A stretch of 64,000 bases of DNA from Distichodus sexfasciatus (taxonomy: Eukaryota; Chordata; Actinopteri; Characiformes; Distichodontidae): positions 29,871 through 93,870 of the forward strand of contig JAVGVS010000810.1 in the NCBI GenBank assembly GCA_032718565.1, read 5' to 3'. A program made the translations under genes and the position numbers. Shown here one piece after another: positions 1-10,432 of the stretch (positions are counted from its first letter, which is position 1; each line of letters begins with the position of its first letter). The notes under the pieces are model-generated. The model was not told the DNA's origin. It saw only the letters and a program-made list of their open reading frames with translations, and made no database searches.

Positions 1-127
1 GTACTCATGAGCAGGGTGCCAATCACTACTCCTCAGGCACTGCTGACATCAGCTTGACGGATGGGTCACACACAGAGCTGACATTTCACTGTGCTGTGCT
101 GTGTCCACACTGACAAAGAATCACTTA
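1..127 (+). repeat. SINE-1 copy, 3' part (family description)
   Basis: SINE-1 is my label for a repeat seen about 20 times in this window. A full copy starts with a tRNA-like head (GGCAGTTGGTAGTGTAACGG, then a B-box-like GGTTCAAGTCC). A body follows with ACCACTGAGGTACTCATGAG and CATGGATGGGTCAAATGCAG, and it ends in AATAATCACTCACTT. The two Pol III-like boxes mark it as a tRNA-derived SINE. This copy holds only the body and tail. Confidence 0.7.
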
Positions 128-2101
128 CTCCTCTGTGTGTGTATAACTGCCCTGTAACAGGGTTCATAACATCAGTGATTTGAGTCCGGGCCGATTGTGA
201 GACGTGGAGTGCAGGAACACAACATGGCCGCATGAAGCTCAGGTTGGTAAAGAAAAAAAAACCTGAATCTGTTTTAGGAAGAAAAGTTGCCTCAAGAGCA
301 AAAAATGCAGAGCTGTGTGGTGTAGGAGGGAGAGAGAAACAACAACAAAGAACAACAAACGGTGCATGAAAAAGAGACTGCACACTAGAGAGAGTGCACA
401 CTAGAGACTAGGGCACTTGACTCCAAGATGGAGCGAGGAAGTGAGTGACCAGGAGTTTAAAGAGATTCAGGGAGAGATAATGAATCAAAAAGCAGTGTGT
501 GAGAGAACACAACGCTGGCACACAATGATGAGAAACGGAAAGCGGCGCCCCCCAGAGGCCAGGGAGGATCGGGACATGACACACGCTACTGGGGAAAGTC
601 TGGTCTGAGGTTTAGGCTGAGAGATAAAGAGCAGTGTTACTGAGAACCTGCTGCGTTGTGTGCCATTACTGAACAATTTCATGTTCCTCTCTTCATAAAA
701 TACTGTCTCAGTGTTTGTGTGTCTGTGTGTTTCTGTTTTTCTGTTTTTTGAACTTTGTTATCGAATCTCTTAATAAAAAAAAGTTAATCACAAAAAACCA
801 GTGGATGATCATCATGAAGAAGCTCCTACACTGGGTTTGTAAATCACACATTTCATCAGAACACAGCATTATCTGGAGTCCTTGAACAGTGATTTGATGT
901 CTGCCAACATGGCGATGTCTGCAACGATACGATAGACCCAGTGTTCAATATATTACACCGATTTAACTCACCTCAGCTCACATCATATTTTAATAAAATA
1001 GACTTCATATTGCAGTATGTTTGATGACCAGTGTTTTCATTGTGGATGGGTGCAGTGGGCTCGATGATCGCTGTGTAGATGTCGATCAATGTATTGTTAC
1101 AGCGCGACTGTGTTGAGGGTTTTTATCCAGCAGGGCGCTGCAGCAGACTCAGTGATGTAGAAGCTCGGGGTGTGTGTGTGTGTTTGTGTGCGTGTGTGTG
1201 TGTGTGTGATTGCCTTGCCTTTGCTACACACTCAGCCGTGATTATTTGTTCACACAAAATGTCAGCTATGAATACATCAGCGGGGATTGTTCCTAACTGC
1301 ATCTAATGAGGGACTGTACTAGTGCCCTCTCCCTCTCTCTCTCTGTAATGTGTCCAGCAGCTCCATCGTCCAGCGGGCTGATCCCACTGCTGACCTCACG
1401 CTTTATGAAAGACAAAGCCAAAAATCAATGTCTCCCAGAGTCAGCAGAGAGCAGCACACAGAGCAGTGTCCGGTTCAGTCCAGACAAGAGGTATCACTGT
1501 CCTCACCTGCAGCAGGTCGGCTCTATGGCTGTAACAATACTGATTTACTCATCAACAATCCCACAGCATCGACCCAAAACGAAAACACTGATCAGACAGC
1601 GTGCACAGTGTGACGTCTGCTGCAGAGTTAGTGCCACTTTTACTATGAAAAGACCTAAAGCCCACCTCCACTCCGACTCCAGCCAATTCCAGCTGACACG
1701 ATGGACAGGGTTCACCACATCTCAACAGCGAAGCTCTGGAAAAGAGCCTGTGATTCCGGGTGACCACCAGCAGTGCGGTGAAGAAGAGGGTACAGAGATA
1801 TAGCAGCACTAGCAGTAAGGGGGGATGTGAGCAGGACAACAACTCCCACACAGCAGGAGCAGAACTGCAGGATGCTGCATGTCCACGGAGCCTTTATTAT
1901 CAGAAACGTGTGGAGTTTTGGTCCTGAGAAAGATTCTTTTCCCAGTGAACACAGAGTACAAGTGCAGCTTGCAGGAGTGTGAGGGTTACGTTCTACTCCA
2001 GATTACAGAATCTATTTTACTTTTACTTCAGTAAAAAAGATCAATCAGTACTACTTCTCTTACCAGAGTATTTCTAACCCCGGTATAAACTGGTGACCCA
2101 C
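1..2101 (-). other. map2k1: map2k1 intron 2 (partial)
   Basis: The sequence runs from the exon 2 donor (2101-2100) to the left edge. No match to MEK1 exon 3 (the LIHLEIKPAIRNQ region) is seen in any frame, so exon 3 is off the window. It contains a SINE-1 3' part at 1-127 and a TG tract near 1164-1210. Otherwise it is sequence in which I recognise nothing, apart from a weak resemblance at 1550-1610 to the repeat family at 45.4, 46.6 and 47.8 kb. Confidence 0.85.
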
Positions 2102-2312
2102 CTTCCTGGCCATGATGAGTCCAGAGGGTTTGTGTGAGACCTTGAAGACGACACCACCGTTTCCGGCCCCCAGCTCACAGATCTTCTCAAAGTCGTCGTC
2201 CTTCAGCTCGCCCACCTTCTGCTTCTGCGTGAGGAAAGCCTCCAGGCGCTTCTTCTGCTGCTCGTCCAGCTCCAGCTCCTCCAACTTCTTCTGCAGCGCC
2301 TCCAGGTTCGTC
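2102..2312 (-). CDS. map2k1: map2k1 (MEK1) coding exon 2
   Basis: This internal exon of the dual-specificity kinase MEK1, which phosphorylates ERK1/2 in the RAF-MEK-ERK cascade, is 211 bp long. That is the length I know for the second exon of human MAP2K1. It opens after a CAG acceptor (2315-2313) with the last base of a split Glu codon, and closes on the catalytic-lysine codon (2104-2102) followed by donor GTGGGT. The translation begins TNLEALQKKLEELELDEQQ (leucine-rich nuclear export and regulatory helix), continues through VGELKDDDFEKICELGAGNG (start of the kinase N-lobe, GAGNGG loop) and ends SGLIMARK. The residues NLEALQ, TQKQKV and VVFKVSHKPSG match MEK1 rather than MEK2. One visible substitution is Cys where human MEK1 has Ser72. 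No stop or frameshift is present, so it looks functional. Confidence 0.97.
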
Positions 2313-2454
2313 CTGAAAACACAACGCACATCACACACAGATTCAAGATTCTATATTTCAGACGTTTTATTTGTCATGTACACTACATTATACAACATTG
2401 AGGAATGTTGTTGGTGCTGGTCCAAGACTCCAAGACCATAACTGCAGGCTAAGT

Positions 2455-2650
2455 ACCTCATCCTAATTGTCCCTCTTTCTACTTCCAGTTTAAAGTGTAT
2501 TTTATATTCTATTTATATATGGTTTATTCTATGTGCCTTATTTGTTCTTTGTTGTTTGCACTGTGAAATCTGGAGCCATGTCGTCTCGTCTCTCTGTTTA
2601 CCTGTACAGTATATAGCAAAGATGACAATAAAGTTTACTTTGACTTTGGT
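2455..2650 (+). repeat. Non-LTR retrotransposon 3' tail (type T)
   Basis: This tail ends in CAATAAAGTTTACTTTGACTT and contains GTCGTCTCGTCTCTCTG. Relatives with the same order of blocks occur at 14505-14640, 15690-15910 and 30030-30165. The polyadenylation-like end and the absence of terminal inverted repeats suggest a LINE 3' end or a LINE-mobilised SINE. Confidence 0.5.
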
Positions 2651-2689
2651 CTCTTGACACTCACCGACTGACAAAGAGGTTGTAGGTTT

Positions 2690-3405
2690 AGTTCAATTCA
2701 TTTGGATTTATACAGCGCCCTTTACAACAGACCTTGTCACAAAGTGCTTTACATATAACCAGCCCAAACCCCCAACAAGCAAGCCTCAGGGGACTAGTGG
2801 GAAGGGGACCCCATCCCCCTCTGGGTGACTGTGATGCATGAACATTTAATACACAAGTTAACATTAGTTGAAAATTAAATATCAATTTAGCATTCCGTTC
2901 ATGTTCAAAAAGCCCCAAAAAAGATCCCAGTTTGGATCCAGCTCTGTCCTGGAACTGTGGCCATAAAGAACTGGATGTGAGCAGCCACAGGGAGCCAGTG
3001 CAGGTTCTGTAGTAGATTTGTGTTGTGGAGAATTTAGGAACATTGTAGAGGAGTCTCACTACTGCATTCTGGATTAACTGAAGTGATGTTGTTGTCTTCA
3101 GTGCAAGTCCAGCCAGTAGAGAGTTGCAGTAGTCCAGCTTAGAGATGACCAGAGGCTGGACGAGTAGCTGAGTAGCTTCAGTGGTGAGAAAGCGGCGGAT
3201 TCCTCTGACATTGTATCTGCAGGACCTAGAGAGGTTGCTAACGTGTGAAGAGAATGACAGGTCATCATCCACAGTGACACCATGATTTCTTGCCGTCTTT
3301 GAGGGAATGATAACAGAGTTCTCTAAGGAAACGGTGACGTGGTGACTCGGTGATCAACAGGAGCTCAGTCTTACTGCTGCTGAGCTGAGAATCACTTCAA
3401 CTAGA
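2690..3405 (-). repeat. L2/CR1-like LINE fragment (RT C-terminus and 3' UTR)
   Basis: The minus-strand translation contains LVISKLDYCNSLLAGL and LQLIQNAVVRLLYN, typical of the end of the reverse transcriptase in fish L2-type LINEs. It is followed by a 3' region with GCGCTGTATAAATCC and GAATTGAA near 2690-2720. The reading frame is broken downstream. The 3' segment is shared with the repeat at 57276-57560. It is a dead, 5'-truncated copy. Confidence 0.7.
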
Positions 3406-3433
3406 CATTGCTGTTGTTCAGCAAAAACAAAGG

Positions 3434-3466
3434 AAAAACTGTGTGTGTGTGTGTGTGTGTGTGTAT
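3434..3466. repeat. (TG)n microsatellite
   Basis: An uninterrupted TG run, about 16 units. Confidence 0.9.
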
Positions 3467-3577
3467 AGACACCTAGAGTGCTGCTTGAGGAAGCTTGACT
3501 TTCCTTGGTTGTCATGGTGATGCATTTCCTTAGTTTTCAGTGTGTGGAGTGAACCTGCCTGACCTCCTCTCCTCTTC

Positions 3578-3905
3578 CTGTGTGTGTGTGTGTGTACGTG
3601 TGTGTGTACGTGTGTGTGTGTGTACGTGTGTGTGTGTGTACGTGTGTGTGTGTGTGTGTACGTGTGTGTGTACGTGTGTGTGTGTGTGTACGTGTGTGTG
3701 TGTACGTGTGTGTGTGTGTACGTGTGTGTGTGTGTGTACGTGTGTGTGTGTGTGTACGTGTGTGTGTGTACGTGTGTGTGTGTGAGTGTGTGAGTGTGTG
3801 TACGTGTGTGTGTGTGTGTGTGTACGTGTGTGTGTGTGTGTACGTGTGTGTGTGTGAGTGTGTGAGTGTGTGTACGTGTGTGTGTGTGTGTGTACGTGTG
3901 AGTGT
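3578..3905. repeat. (TG)n tract with regular TACG interruptions
   Basis: TG dinucleotides are broken by TACG roughly every 10-20 bases, with a few GAGTG variants near 3784 and 3855. The alternating purine-pyrimidine pattern continues through the interruptions. All open frames here are artefacts of the repeat. Confidence 0.92.
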
Positions 3906-3991
3906 TTGTTCTCTACAGCACTTGCCTCATCACAGCCAGTGGCCTGCACATGATCAAATCCATCCTGCAGCCTTACTCAATATTCACTCAT

Positions 3992-4030
<39 letters not shown>
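3992..4030. repeat. (CA)n microsatellite
   Basis: A perfect CA run. A short CCAT repeat lies nearby at 4176-4193. Confidence 0.9.
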
Positions 4031-4031
<1 letters not shown>

Positions 4032-4492
4032 CCGAGGCTCTTTTTATTCATTCACATGCAGTCATGGCTGAGCAATAAGACAAAATTCATCTGGTTAATC
4101 AGAGTTAGTCAGCTTCAAACTTTCCTCAACGTGAGCATCCACAAGCTCTCTTTATACACCATGTCACATGCAGCCTCCATCCATCCATCCATCTAACACA
4201 CATCTGCCATCAGGGGAAAGGTGTAAAATAACTGTGATATTGATTTAATATAATGGTGATATTGCTGCAGCGCTACATGAAGACAAGACTGGAGGTTACT
4301 GTAATTGTCACATACACAGCTCTACAGCAGTGAACACAGTGAAATCTAAATATACAGTTTTAAAAATACAAAAATAAGCATTAAAATGACTGTTTCTGTA
4401 CAGAGTGTTATATCTGTGTGCTAAAGTGCAGTGTGTGAGGTTGAGACAGTGGAGAACATGAAGCACAAAGTATTCTGCATTTCACAACTGAA

Positions 4493-4531
4493 GTGAATTT
4501 AAGTGAATGATTATTTGTCATTGTAAACTTA
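4493..4531 (-). repeat. SINE-1 tail fragment
   Basis: Only the terminal block is present on the minus strand (AATGATTATTTGTCATTGT as read on plus). It directly abuts the different SINE head at 4537. Confidence 0.45.
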
Positions 4532-4536
4532 CATAA

Positions 4537-4623
4537 GGGCCGGCACGGTGGCGCGGTGGTTAGCGCTGCCACCTCACAGTGAGAAGGTCCTGAGTTCGAG
4601 CCTTGAAATCTTGAAATTAAATG
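4537..4623 (+). repeat. Short tRNA-derived SINE with LINE-type tail
   Basis: The head GGCACGGTGGCGCGGTGGTT followed by GCCACCTCACAGTGAGAAGG and a B-box-like GAGTTCGAGCC is a common fish tRNA-type SINE start. It passes straight into CTTGAAATCTTGAAAT. The same TTGAAATC tail ends the LINE at 8610-8656. The shared tail suggests this short element is copied by that LINE's machinery. Confidence 0.65.
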
Positions 4624-4987
4624 ATGCATCACTTCTGTGTCTGTAATATGCTCTGCATTATTTCTCCTACAACGGAGCGAGTGTTAAACCGCATCATATT
4701 TTTCAGTAATGCCGCATCCTCTTTGGTGCCACAAAAACTCCAGCGCCGGATCCTAAATGTCATATTGCTGATGAAGTGTGTTTCACGTGTTCCACAGTGA
4801 GTTAATAACCCTCCAGAGCCTGCAGATGCTCAAACAATTGAGATGTAAAATCTCTTTATTCTGCTGCAGGTTGCCATCGGTAACGGCAGCGCACTGAAAG
4901 ACACTCTTATCCATAAATTTCAGACGCTGCCGATCAGCTCCTGCTGGACTCTCTCCTCCCTCAATAACACCAATCACTTCCAACAAA

Positions 4988-5460
4988 CACCTCCATCACT
5001 CACATCACCTGCACCTCCATCACCTCCATCACTCACATCACCTGCACCTCCATCACCTCTATCACCCACATCACCTGCACCTCCATCACCTCCATCACTC
5101 ACATCACCTGCACCTCCATCACCTCCATCACCTCTATCACCCACATCACCTGCACCTCCATCACCTCTATCACCCACATCACCTGCACCTCCATCACCTC
5201 CATCACTCACATCACCTGCACCTGCACCTCCATCACCTCTATCACCCACATCACCTGCACCTCCATCACCCACATCACCTGCACCTCCATCACCTCTATC
5301 ACCCACATCACCTGCACCTCCATCACCCACATCACCTGCACCTCCATCACTCACATCACCTGCACCTGCATCACCTCCATCACTCACATCACCTGCACCT
5401 CCATCACCTCTATAACCCACATCACCTGCACCTCCATCACCTCTCCACCTCCATCACCTG
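4988..5460. repeat. Minisatellite of CATCAC/CTGCACCTC units, left part
   Basis: Tandem CACCTCCATCACCTC, CACATCACCTGCACCTC and TATCACC blocks are in varying order. The array is interrupted at 5460/5461 by a LINE and resumes at 8657. The frames reading Gly-Asp-Gly-Gly-Ala on the minus strand are repeat artefacts. Confidence 0.93.
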
Positions 5461-8400
5461 AACGGCAGAGTCCAACAAGGCTAAAGGTGGAGGAGTGTGT
5501 TTCATGATTAACAACAAGGGTGCGACGCGACGGAGTGCTTTACTCTCTTCCAGCCGCTGTTCGCCTATCTGAATAATACCTGAGCATTAAGTGTCGCCTC
5601 TTCTACCTGCCTCATGAAGTTCACTCGGCCATCGCCATGGCGGCTCATATCCCACCCCCACGCCGACACAGGCAGCTTTATCCCAACTGCAATGGCGTGC
5701 TGTGTGCGCCCAAACAAACACCCGGACGCAGCGCCATTGTAGCAGGGACTAACAAGGCTAATCTCAGACAAGCCGGGCGCCGAACTTTATCAACATCACA
5801 TATATCCTGGGCAAGAGGAAACAACACACTGACCACTGTTACACTTTCGCACAAGCATGCGCATAAGGTTTCTTCCCAGCCGCTGAAAATCTTGACCATT
5901 CCGCCCATTTTCTCATAATCGAATATCAACAAAGCTTTTTGGTCAGGAGGCTGTGCCCGGGTCAGAGGAGGTGCAACGCTGGTCTGCCTCAATCAGAGGC
6001 TGGCTGCAGGATACTGGCGACGAGACTGGGGACATGTTCCGAGCCCGCGAGGACATCAACGAAGTTTATGGATGTAGCAGCAGGCTTGCAAGCTATGCAT
6101 AAGTCATCCCCACGGAGAGTTAAACCTTTCCTAACCAGAAGCCGCGGGTGACAGATCGATTCGCTGCCAGAACGCCCGGACTGCTTACAACGCCGCTCAT
6201 CATCGGGGCGATTTGAGCGCTGGCTGCCTCCATTTAATCTCTTCGGCCGCCAGATTCAGCCTATGTAAGCCGCCAACTTCAACAGCGAACTGAATCGAAT
6301 TTCATCAGGTGATTACTTGCTTGTGGCATGGACTGGCGACTATTACGGACTATGGTGCCAAAGACACCGCGACGACGCGCCGACTTCATTTGCCAACGAA
6401 GGAACGAAGCCCCACGCCCGCTTCGAGGTTAGGCCAGGCGGCCATTGCCACCAGCCGCCGGGCGCATCGAGGGACGTGACGCTATCAGCATCGCGAGAGC
6501 ACGACGCTCAAGGCTGCTTTGCGGAGGGTGAATACCAGAAAGGCGGCGGTCCAGACGGGGACCGGCGCTTGTCAGCGCTGCTGCGCTGACCAACTGTCAG
6601 GTGTGTTCACCGGGCCATCTTCAATCTAGTCTCTGGCGGTCCGTGGTCCCCACTGCTTCAAGAAATCCACCATCGCCCCTCGTGCTTCCAAGAACAACAA
6701 ACCTTCATGCCTGAATGATCACAAAATGGTTATCGTAGTTATGAAGGTGTTTGAAAGACTGATCAAGCACATCATCTCCTCCTCCATCCTGGGCACCATG
6801 GACCCACTCCAGTTTGCTTCCACTGCCTAACAGGTTCACAGAGGATACCCCCACGCCCCTGCACACCTCCCTCAGCCATGTGACAAGAAACAGGGTAACT
6901 ATGTGAGATTGCTGTTTATCGACTTCAGCTCAGCATTCAACACAATATGCTCCTCATAGACTGTTTGAAACTGAGAGACCAGGACTAACACCGCCAGCAA
7001 GTGCTGGATCTCTCACAGGCAGATCTCAGGTGGTGCGGCAGGCAGGTTCGTCTCCAACAGCACCACCACCAACACAGGCTCTCGGTGTACTTTCTCCAGC
7101 TTGTTGTACCACTATACACTTCGACCAGTGTCATGACTCATCAACATTGTTAAGTTTATGACTACACAGTGGTGTTGGGGTTAATCTCCAACAACCTAGA
7201 CGCGCTTCACGTGATTCCAGGTGAGAACCTGGCACTCTGGTGTCAGGAAACTGCCTCCAGCTGAACGCGCCAGCAAGCATTTTAAAAGAGCTGGTGGTGG
7301 ACTTCAGTCAGACAGCTAACCACAGACCCCTTCATCAACGTGCTCCGCAGGTGTGTCCTTCAAGTACCTTGGTGTTCAAGCATCTCTGAGGACCTGACAT
7401 ATTGAGACAATGTTCAAGTCAAGAAGGCAAAGCAGTGTCTGTATCACCTTCTCGAAGCTGAGAGCTCAGGTTTCTGCTGCCCCAAAAGCTTACTCTGGTG
7501 CTGTGGGATAAGCATCATTACACAGAACATTTTGTCCTGGTACGGGAACAGCTGTGTTCAGGACCAGAAAGCCCTCCAGAGAGTGATCCGGAGCAGCGAA
7601 GCGCTACAAAATACCTCCCCTTCCCCTGCAGGACACTTACTCCAAGAGATGTAAGACCAGGGCAATCAGGCTTTAAAGACTCATCTCACCCAGGAAATAA
7701 CAGGTTTTCATCTTCTGCCATCAGGCAGAAGGTTCCAGACCATCATGGCCAGAGACTCCAGGAGGAGTTTCATCCTCAGGCCATCCGCTTCCTTAACCAG
7801 GCCATGCCTTTCTAGGTCTCAGTTCTTCATATGCCATACATGCCCCGCTGCCACAATAACTTATACTTTACATGTCCATGCTATTTGTTATTTTTGCTAT
7901 TACACACCCTTACATCGCTATGTTACCATAACTATACTGTAAATGTCCATGTTATTATATGTTATTATATGCTGCTAATACATACCTCTTATTGTTACGA
8001 TAACTATACTGTAAATGTCCATGTTATTATATGTCATTATATGCTGCTAATACATACCTCTCGGCTGTTACGATAACTATTATACTGTAAATGTCCATGT
8101 TATTATTATATGCTGCTAATACATACCGCTGTTACAATAACTTATACTGCACATGTCCATGCCATTATGGTTGCTATTATGATACCCTCATATCGCTGTT
8201 ACGATAACTTATACCAAATTTGTCCATGTTATTTATATGCTGCTTAATACATACCTCTTATTGTTACGAAATTGTTGCCACTCAATGTGGCTACCTGCTG
8301 CAGCTGCACTTGGCACTTTAAAAATCATCTCTTTGCACCTGTCCTGCTCCTAGCACATTTACATTTGCTAAATTTTTACAATGTTTTTACATTCTCAGGT

Positions 8401-8656
8401 TTGCACATTTAACTTTATTTAACTTTATGTTCCTTATGTTCCTTATTGTATAATGTATAGTTTTATTTTTGTCCTGTTACCCCAGCCTCCGTATTTAAGT
8501 TAGTATTTATGTTGTAAGTTTGTATTGCGTCTCTATCTTCCTTGTCTATTGCACAGTTAAAGAGCGGATCAGGATACATTTCACTGCTTGTTGTACCTGT
8601 ATAACTTGCACGTGACAAATAAAGAAATCTTGAAATCTTGAAATTTTGAAATCTTG
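5461..8656 (+). mobile_element. L2/CR1-like LINE, nearly full length, decayed
   Basis: The left part (about 5480-5940) shows eroded pieces of an apurinic endonuclease-like domain (GGGVCFMINNK, then a block resembling YQH...PTRGENTLDHCYT). The right part has reverse transcriptase remnants LFIDFSSAFNTI (6913-6948), ELVVDF near 7290, KYLGV near 7365 and LLPSGRRFQTIM near 7712. Many stops and frameshifts make it inactive. The 3' end is TTGAAATC repeats (8621-8656). It lies inside a minisatellite and is bounded by a 15-bp repeat, CACCTCCATCACCTG, at 5446-5460 and 8657-8671. Clade assignment is by motif memory only. Confidence 0.8.
7875..8280 (+). repeat. Tandem repeat inside the LINE 3' UTR
   Basis: About five imperfect units of roughly 70-85 bp, each containing TGTTACGATAACT, CTGTAAATGTCCATG and GCTGCTAATACATACC. 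They lie after the last RT motif and before the 3' tail. Confidence 0.8.
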
Positions 8657-8725
8657 CACCTCCATCACCTGCACATCCATCACCCGCATCACCTGCACCT
8701 GCATCACCTCCTCCACCTCCATCCC
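8657..8725. repeat. Minisatellite, right remainder
   Basis: The same CACCTCCATCACCTGCAC units as at 4988-5460 resume exactly where the LINE ends. Confidence 0.9.
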
Positions 8726-8752
8726 GTTATGCTGTAATTACACGCTGCACCA

Positions 8753-9215
8753 CTGGGTTGAGTAGAGCCACTCACACACCAGCACCATGGAAACACCACC
8801 TAACCCTAACACACCCCACAAACCCGACACACAACTTACATGCCTTAACGCCACACACATCACATGCACCTCACAAACATATCCACACATCACCCACACA
8901 CACACACCTCAGCCTTTCTCTACATCTCTTTTTGCCCACAAGGCCACCATCACCATGGTTACGAGTCGAGCAGCGTGGGCAGGCAGGGGGTGAGCGGGGG
9001 GGTTGGCTAGCGTGGGTTAGTGGGGGGCAGCGTGGGCGAGGCGTGAAGAGGAGACAAGAGCGAAGAGCAGCGCTGAGAGAGAGAGAACACTGCTGCAGGT
9101 GGGAGGTGTGAGGAGGAAGACACACACACACAATTAAACATCACTTACACTGCCAACACACTGGTTCGAGTACCACACACACACACTTAAACACACTCAC
9201 ACACATCTTAGAATG
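8753..9215. repeat. Low-complexity: CA-rich, then G-rich, then CA-rich
   Basis: 8753-8935 is rich in CACA/CCTAACC. 8977-9043 has clustered G runs (GGCAGGGGG, GCGGGGGGG, GTGGGTTAGTGGGGGG) with G-quadruplex potential. 9120-9212 returns to CA. No gene is supported. Confidence 0.7.
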
Positions 9216-9439
9216 GTCAGGGTTATTTATACTCCTCATTTATTAAAATTCATGCAGAGTTGTTGACGGTTTTAACGTGTGTCAGTAACGTCAGCTCCCG
9301 AACCTGGAGACTCAGCGTACGAACCCAACTTAACATTAAACAATAAGGAATGAATGGACTGGAGCGTGAAAGATTGTAGGAGAACTCTGCAGTAATAAAA
9401 GTGGCATTTTTACAGTGAGTTTCTAAGACAGTTGCTAGT

Positions 9440-9535
9440 GTCACGGTTAGTTAACGTCCTGGACCAGTAAAGATACAACTAAAGTACTCATGAGTAAGGT
9501 ACCCCAAGTCCCGTTCCCCGGGTGCTGCACATGGA
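9440..9535 (+). repeat. SINE-1 copy, 5' half
   Basis: Contains CCTGGACCAGTAAAG, GTACTCATGAGTAAGG and CCCGGGTGCTGCACAT. The tail is missing. Confidence 0.65.
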
Positions 9536-10198
9536 GGACGGTGTGATAGTTGGAGATTTTATCAGGACATCTCTACTCCTTTAGAGAGATGTCCAGGTAT
9601 GTGTAATCAGCCCAGAGACTCAGCACCTCACTTTGACCTCTGACCTGCAGAACGCCACTGATTTTTACACCACTGTGTCCTTACTTTGGGAATTTGGAAA
9701 CTACAGCACAGCGCCCCTGCTAGGGCCACCGACACCTCTAACAGCAGCACGCAGACAAACTAGCTGTTCTCCCGTCTGAGTTCTGACCAGAACCAAACCT
9801 GCTGAGCTCCAGCTGAATTCCCTGCTGCTGCTGCACCGTGAAGATAGTGACCAGCTGAACATGCAGCAGCTATGTGTGTAGGCAGAGAAGGTGAAGTGGT
9901 GTATAAAGTGGACACTGGTCAGCATTAAACCCCACACACATACATCACCAGAGCTGTTGGTTAATAATTAAACAAACTCTCAGCTGTTTGCCTGCTTATC
10001 TGTGTGTGGTCAGACCTGTGTTGGACAAAGCCGAGTGTTGATGGATTGGGTCTCAGCTGTACACTGTTCTCCAGTGACTTGTGATTACTGGAACCATCAT
10101 GTTCGTTTTAACGCATTACAGAAACTAAATTTATAACAACACATAATAAAGCTTTTAATGTGTTTACCTCCTGATACCTCCAGATGTCACACAACATG

Positions 10199-10375
10199 AT
10201 GGCCTAGTTCTCCAATACTCACCTACAGACCAAGCGGTCACAGCTTCAAATCCATCTCTGCACTAGCACTGGACCCTTGAATAAGACCCTTGACCACAGC
10301 TTGTTCTAGTGAAACTGTCCTCATAGTTATGATAGAACTCTGGAGAAGAGTGTGTGCTAAATGCTGTAAATGTAG
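10199..10375 (+). repeat. SINE-2 copy (family description)
   Basis: SINE-2 is my label for a second tRNA-like family. It has the head GGCCTAGT...CTCACCT, a B-box-like block here CTTCAAATCC, then a body with GACCCTTGA and the end CTCTGGAGAAGAG...GCTAAATGCTGTAAATG. The ending resembles the widespread fish SINE block CTCTGGATAAGAGCG. This copy is nearly complete and diverged. Confidence 0.65.
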
Positions 10376-10432
10376 TTTTTATTCTAAAAGAGCCAAACAA
10401 GTTCATTTCGGTTTCTCTGGGTTACTCTGCAG

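Noticed and set aside
3530..4071. Long Cys/Val- and Thr/His-rich frames on both strands
   Set aside because: They are translations of TG/CA repeats and change frame freely with the repeat.
4974..5420. 148-codon minus frame rich in Gly-Asp-Ala
   Set aside because: Pure minisatellite translation; no start context, no neighbouring exons.
5461..8656. LINE as an active element
   Set aside because: Endonuclease and RT parts carry many stops and frameshifts.
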